49,721 nt of DNA. It comes from Flavobacteriales bacterium. GTDB lineage: Bacteria; Bacteroidota; Bacteroidia; Flavobacteriales; TMED113. The position numbers and the translations under genes were made by a program. The notes beneath the pieces are model-generated. The model had not been told where the DNA came from. It saw only the letters and a list, made by a program, of their open reading frames with translations, and did no database searches. This document shows, in pieces, positions 49,201 to 49,721 of this stretch (position 1 is the first letter of the stretch; each line of letters begins with the position of its first letter). The stretch covers positions 1 to 49,721 of the forward strand of contig PAMG01000048.1 of assembly GCA_002707245.1 (NCBI GenBank). The letters run 5' to 3'.

Positions 49201-49343
49201 GAAAAGATAAGCCCAGCTGACAAATAAGATAACTCTGGGATTGCATTTTCATTATAATTACATGCAAGTGAATCTTGACAAGTGATATCTTGTGAAAATA
49301 AACATAAAGGATATAATAAGAGTAATAATAATATTTTTTTCAT
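46227..49343 (-). CDS. Large secreted T9SS cargo protein with Cys-rich GC(T/M)D repeats, LamG-like domain and Ca-binding Asp repeats
   Basis: The ATG at 49343 gives 1038 residues with a signal peptide (MKKILLLLLLYPLCLFSQ); the upstream ATG at 49373 would add a non-signal extension. Order of parts: a first Cys-Asp repeat (about 22-34), a domain of unknown type (40-185), a GCTD-type repeat (207-227), an SprB/PKD-like module (233-305), a second GCTD repeat (321-345), a LamG/concanavalin-like domain (350-565), GCMD repeats (654-676, 679-718, 851-875) and thrombospondin-type-3-like calcium loops such as DSDSDGVCD and DSDSDGIGDAC. The last 75 residues (YAIYPNPFSDYTTITF to the end) are a type A T9SS sorting domain. 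It is probably surface-attached; binding target unknown. Confidence 0.92.
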   Translation of the reverse strand: MKKILLLLLLYPLCLFSQDITCQDSLACNYNENAIPELSYLSAGLIFSTPIITGSTMNIGLVTELENNLLNNDQIGAFIQLDSDAYYCVGLVDFAGENTTITIYGDDPLTVIQDGCMVNEVFYFFVKREISSGEYVVFETDVSLVDAENYLPLDNIYGQNEIAIFLPFLVTESQFGCEYANDIYNCSGDCINDSDSDGVCDQLEVVGCTDLAACNYNPLATDDDASCYFQLEIDVISSHPSCGENDGLLDLTMINGVPPYTYQWLLPVSPFSSNNQDLDNLPAGAYTVSVSDSVGCVSISVIQLTDDTDGDGVCDENEIFGCTDPYAYSGYNPLATEEDGSCVYCASRDFSASTESAPMAYMGFEEATGVTISFWMYDEDWSLGPDSDNEFGYLVDLGHEDAFRYVIRWRDGVKGIQAYYEGAGFESYQGLDCDGVGDDTCYNYDNTNATYIIPPFDFINNASIYNWWENENCAWKNVTAVFCANSTKLYIDGHMVQQRSTGVYYPSPIFSLSDTTLSSFGASWDSDNEEWGGRWKGKMDEIRIWSRALSEDEIQERIGNDIDINLNIEGEQVNSAGKLEAYFKFDFGLNEDGLEKQFMSEVPFSNGSGSSILFDEFASFSSQYCDYQCDNFDYSLACIDNSNNDCDACTPSEGCMDPEADNYDETAEIDNGLCIYYGCMDDGAHVWSYIPGLEACNYDPIANVNQYSMTDFQNPCIYPIDQFGVGYVDCDGNCLYDCDGDGACDWNQTHCYDTDGNLLSNLDQINNFTSEPFPDGILDCLSFTYVDSVDNCIYNSGVDIVNNITLDTISDGVPDCLTDFDYSMYYNPLQTDVDGDGVGNSCDNDDGGQVGCMDIEACNYDFWADEECPDCCVYCFLNDCDTYPSTYFISDSIGYVAGPYDCFGYCSDLNNDDVPDDMDDDSVCDIVDNCVSIWNPGQIDSDSDGIGDACEDVALNVYNTLEYAIYPNPFSDYTTITFQGDNTINRLLKVFEISGRLVLQISTLNNFEKIHKSDLNTGFYILEIHQNPVIVRDVLIVD

Positions 49344-49403
49344 GATATACAAACAACTAAATAATGGATTCATATAAAGTTAAGAAAAATTGTATTGAAA
49401 CTT

Positions 49404-49721
49404 TTATTTCTGAGAATTAATCATATCCTTTTTATTATGAAATAAATCTAAAGAAACAATTATAGAAATCACTGACCAAAGGACCACAGAAGCCTTGTCT
49501 GTGTCTAAGAAGTTATTAAAAGCTCCATGTATAAAATAACTCAGTAATGCTGCTATAATAGCTAACAATAATGTTTTAAGATGATGATTTTCAAGTGTGT
49601 CATACAAGTAAATCGCACGAAGAATCACCACCAATACAAGCAATGAAAAAAATAAAAGGCCTAACACCCCTGATTCAGCCAGAGGACCCAGATATTCACT
49701 ATGTGCATTTCCCATATCTCC
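49404..49721 (-). CDS. O-antigen ligase/polymerase-like membrane protein, C-terminal part (runs off the window)
   Basis: The frame is open to the right edge; the visible 105 residues begin GDMGNAHSEYLGPLAESGVLGLL. The H-[NS]-E-Y-L-x-x-L-A-E-x-G block is the C-terminal signature of the Wzy/WaaL O-antigen ligase family, near a large periplasmic loop. Two further hydrophobic stretches (about 20-37 and 48-66) and HGAFNNFLDTDKASVVLW follow. Such proteins join or polymerise surface sugars. An internal ATG at 49715 is not the true start. It lies 60 bases upstream of the T9SS gene, but the two need not be cotranscribed. Confidence 0.8.
   Translation of the reverse strand, partial: GDMGNAHSEYLGPLAESGVLGLLFFSLLVLVVILRAIYLYDTLENHHLKTLLLAIIAALLSYFIHGAFNNFLDTDKASVVLWSVISIIVSLDLFHNKKDMINSQK

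Noticed and set aside
46227-49343. Tandem DNA repeat or CRISPR-like array in the cargo gene
   Set aside because: The repeats are visible at protein level only, irregularly spaced and too diverged in DNA.

Overview
The window is from a low-GC member of the Bacteroidota, most likely a marine Flavobacteriales bacterium. The evidence is a fused str-S10 ribosomal operon without tuf, a fused LpxC-FabZ, a DUF4290 gene directly in front of murA, a DnaJ that keeps only its second zinc centre, PorX of the type IX secretion system (T9SS), a large secreted protein with a T9SS sorting tail, and a textbook Bacteroidota promoter (TTTG-N19-TAnnTTTG) in front of rpsL. Gaps are short, start sites are A-rich without clear Shine-Dalgarno sequences, and genes often overlap. 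I saw no tRNA, rRNA, insertion sequence, prophage or CRISPR array.

Layout. 1-7526 (minus): rpsL-rpsG-fusA-rpsJ-rplC-rplD-rplW-rplB-rpsS-rplV-rpsC-rplP-rpmC, with rpmC cut by the window edge. 7527-7841: the only gap over 300 bp, holding the rpsL promoter. 7842-14863 (plus): UvrD/PcrA helicase, DUF4290 protein, murA, grpE, dnaJ (with an in-frame stop) and an NtrC-like regulator without a DNA-binding domain. 14875-21819 (minus): purL-recG-pheT. 21977-29814 (plus): a fatty-acid degradation operon (acyl-CoA ligase, HADH/ECH fusion, thiolase, acyl-CoA dehydrogenase) plus an O-methyltransferase. 29809-32878 (minus): hpt-adk-obgE-PAP2-crcB. 32979-33485 (plus): purE. 33482-36346 (minus): aroB-aroA-marC. 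36442-37599 (plus): proline dehydrogenase. 37596-41210 (minus): porX-tsaE-ald-small membrane-anchored protein. 41259-46217 (plus): HD phosphohydrolase-lpxD-lpxC/fabZ-lpxA-efp. 46227-49721 (minus): a 1038-residue T9SS cargo protein and the C-terminal end of an O-antigen-ligase-like membrane protein.

How it fits together. Most of the window is core metabolism: translation, lipid A and peptidoglycan precursors, purines, aromatic amino acids, beta-oxidation, and proline and alanine use. The link to surface biology is PorX, a T9SS regulator, with a large cysteine-rich cargo protein about 5 kb away. I found no convincing new multi-gene system. The observations most worth checking are the single in-frame TGA in dnaJ, the Cys-to-Asp MurA, the repeat architecture of the secreted protein, convergent genes that share palindromic stop codons, and a strong strand asymmetry that suggests the minus strand is the leading strand.
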